The position numbers were made by a program, and so were the translations under genes. Below are positions 61,973 to 64,000 of a DNA stretch of 64,000 nucleotides, one piece after another; the first letter of the stretch is position 1; every line of letters starts with the position of its first letter. Source of the stretch: Meandrina meandrites (lineage: Eukaryota > Cnidaria > Anthozoa > Scleractinia > Meandrinidae); NCBI GenBank assembly GCA_963693305.1, contig OY855906.1:3232001-3296000 (forward strand). The letters run 5' to 3'. The notes beneath the pieces are model-generated. The model worked only from the letters and a program-made list of their open reading frames with translations, was not told the origin of the DNA and made no database searches.

Positions 61973-63692
61973 ATTTGTTTTGATAAGACCGCTACAGGAG
62001 ACTAAGTTCCAGCGAAGCGCTTCCCCAGAGTCCTTTGCGCGCAGAGCACGAGTTTTACATAGTTTTACATGAGGTAGATGAGGTACCGACTGCTAGCGCC
62101 AGCGCCCTGTGGCACAGCCCGGGCTCCCCACCCAAAAGCACATGACTGTGCTGGGACAAATAATATTGTCATCTATTCGGCTTCATGGGAAAGATAGAAC
62201 CCACAAAGCCCTGAGTCCCAATGCTTATCGCGGTTAGAACCATTTCAGGCGGGTTAATAATTAAAATTTCATTTACAATTAATTAAAATGTAAAAATAAA
62301 TCATAGCCAGTCTGAAGGGAACACAAACAAAAATTATCTGGAAATTTTTTATAATTGATGTAAGCCACGAACCCGAAGCCTTTACTGAATCAAAGTGCAA
62401 AGCGGCGACTGCGATTAATTTCGATCGTGCGAAACAGCGTTACATGATGTTTGAGTTTTCCATTTTTACCCCGAAACTTTACCAGAGCAGTTTTGTGTCA
62501 AACTCCTTCCACATGAATTTCACAGCACACCAAATTGAATCAAATATAAAAATAAAGTCGTGACTAGAATGGATACTCCAAAATCAGAAATCCGCTGGGA
62601 GACTGGCACCCAAGCACTCCAGCGTGCTTGCGATTAGTTCTACTCCGATTTGCCTGTGGCTGTGGTTAAGGCTGTGGTTGGCTTGTATGGGTAGCACAAT
62701 ATGCAGAAATGAGTTTCGGTCTCCCAGCGGATTTCTGATTTTGGAGTATCTATTGTAGCCTACGTATGTATAGCGGTACACGACCATAATAATAATCACT
62801 TAAAACAATGAAGCAAAAGAGGGTGCAGATAGATGGTGAAAAATTGAAGACTAAGCGTATTGCAATATGGGTTTTTCAAAACTGTTGAGCTGAAAAGTTT
62901 TCAAAGTTGATCTTTAAGTTAAGTTGATCAGCTTTTGATTATAACGCCCGCCCCTTATACTGAAACTATGGTTCTGCCATTTAGATGCATAGAAAAAAAT
63001 TTCTATAATAACTAAGACTTATAACAGAAGTTTGTCAATGGTTGTTTTATTGGCCAGTATTTACAATTGTATCCAAGCAGTGTAAAGATCCAGAAGACCT
63101 GAACACACTTGCCATCACACAGTGCTCATTAGGTTCGTGGAGAATTAAGAAGTAGAGTTCACCCGAATTGCAAGTTAAAGGTGATGTGTTGCGTCCAAAC
63201 ATTATTGGAAATAATCCTATGGACGGTGCTGTTCGAACATGAAGCCAAGCGTGTTTGTGTTATTCATTCACTCTGGTTTAAAATTCACTCTAACTGATAT
63301 CTACAACAAGAGACGTTTATTCTCTAAGTGAAGTTTTCACTGAGAAGCCTTGAGAACTTCATTATGTAAAATCGCTTGATTTTCCTGTTAAAATCTGATA
63401 GCCGCAGTGAGAAAACACAGTAAAACAAGATAGGAGGAATTTAAAACAAAACAAAATTAGAGATGAAATGAACGACCAGTGACTTATTCACCACCCTGTG
63501 TCCAACAGATGTTGTTCAAATATCCTTCTCATAATCGCATCTATACAATAATACAAATATTACAACAATAAATAATTTTCACACATTTCCTGAAGGGTTA
63601 AGGCGAAGTGTCTTCGTATTTTTTTTCCTGTTTGTAGTCAATCAGTATAAATTGTTCAAGAAATTTCTCAGGTAGGAAGAAGAAGACGAGCT
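61973..63692. other. OCRL upstream region and 3' flank of next gene
   Basis: The left part should hold the OCRL promoter; locally raised CG content near 61980-62110 fits a housekeeping promoter. The right part is probably the 3' untranslated region of the gene ending at 63693. An AATAAA on the minus strand near 63045 is a candidate polyadenylation signal. A MITE lies at 62572-62750. Confidence 0.4.
62572..62750. mobile_element. 179-bp Tc1/mariner-like MITE
   Basis: GATACTCCAAAATCAGAAAT and CCGCTGGGAGAC at the left are repeated perfectly in inverted form at the right end (GTCTCCCAGCGG then ATTTCTGATTTTGGAGTATC), giving 32-bp inverted repeats. If CTCCAAAATC is taken as the tip, TA dinucleotides flank both ends, as in Tc1/mariner insertions. 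Perfect termini suggest a young copy. Confidence 0.85.
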
Positions 63693-63957
63693 TTAAACTA
63701 TGAGCCTTGAGCCGGGAATGTACCGAGATTCGCTCCACACGTTTGATTCACCACAGTTGTGAGGTCGCCTTCCGCACTGTTTGCACCGGCGATATTTATC
63801 ACACTGTTCATGTATCAGCATTCCTGGACTCTGTGCACGCCGCCGCTCCTCTAGTTCCAGTTCTTGCTTACGACACACATTAGCGGCCCAGGAATCCTCA
63901 AGTGAACGACGAGCGTCCAAACGCTCCTGATGACGAAGGGCGCGGTCCAAAATGATG
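63693..63957 (-). CDS. Last coding exon of a charged, Cys-motif protein (partial)
   Basis: On the minus strand an acceptor TTCTTTGTAG precedes 63957. The frame runs IILDRALRHQERLDARRSLE... to a stop at 63693. The first two thirds are rich in Arg/Glu and predicted helical. The end carries CRKQ, a CDKYRRCKQCGRRPHNCGE cysteine cluster and closes IPGSRLIV. The layout (charged helix, then CxxC near the C-terminus) recalls CCDC81-like proteins, but that is from memory and unverified. Upstream exons lie right of the window. Same strand as OCRL, 1.7 kb upstream of it. Confidence 0.7.
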
Positions 63958-64000
63958 CTACAAAGAAAGATATGAGGTTAAGAGTTAAGCATAGACAGGT

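Overview
The window looks like an animal nuclear genome, most likely an anthozoan cnidarian and probably a stony coral. The reasons are AT-rich, intron-rich DNA, genes with clear metazoan orthologues split into many short exons, and a very dense load of short inverted-repeat DNA transposons and tRNA-derived SINEs. The species assignment is inference. No bacterial, organellar or CRISPR features were seen.

Layout. (1) 214-3215, minus strand: the first two recognisable coding exons of an axonemal dynein heavy chain, continuing off the left edge; its first intron holds a SINE and nested foldback repeats. (2) 3216-15818: no convincing protein gene, but SINE pieces, perfect palindromes and MITEs, two of them with exact 8- or 9-bp target duplications. 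(3) 15819-23191, plus strand: a complete six-exon secreted astacin metalloprotease ending in a kringle domain. (4) 23192-35906: gene-poor. It includes a candidate 6-kb non-autonomous transposon (26815-32781) bounded by inverted arrays of a short GGCCCC/TTTTAG-like motif and carrying a 187-bp tandem repeat. (5) 35907-36983, plus strand: a rhodopsin-class GPCR encoded in one exon. (6) 40071-40156, minus strand: an intron-containing tRNA-Tyr(GTA). (7) 42518-61889, minus strand: an OCRL-type inositol polyphosphate 5-phosphatase with PH, catalytic, ASH and RhoGAP-like regions. More than 20 exons were read by hand; splice phases agree from 57945 down to the stop, and its introns hold at least ten MITEs. 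(8) 63693-63957, minus strand: the last coding exon of another gene entering from the right.

The genes are not an operon and share no obvious pathway. Dynein and OCRL both relate to cilia in animals, but nothing here shows co-regulation. The most unusual items are the astacin-kringle architecture, the 6-kb subterminal-array element with its satellite, a 1.4-kb foldback whose arms are CTCTAC/GTAGAG hexamer tracts inside an OCRL intron, and an exact GC-AG intron in the RhoGAP part of OCRL.
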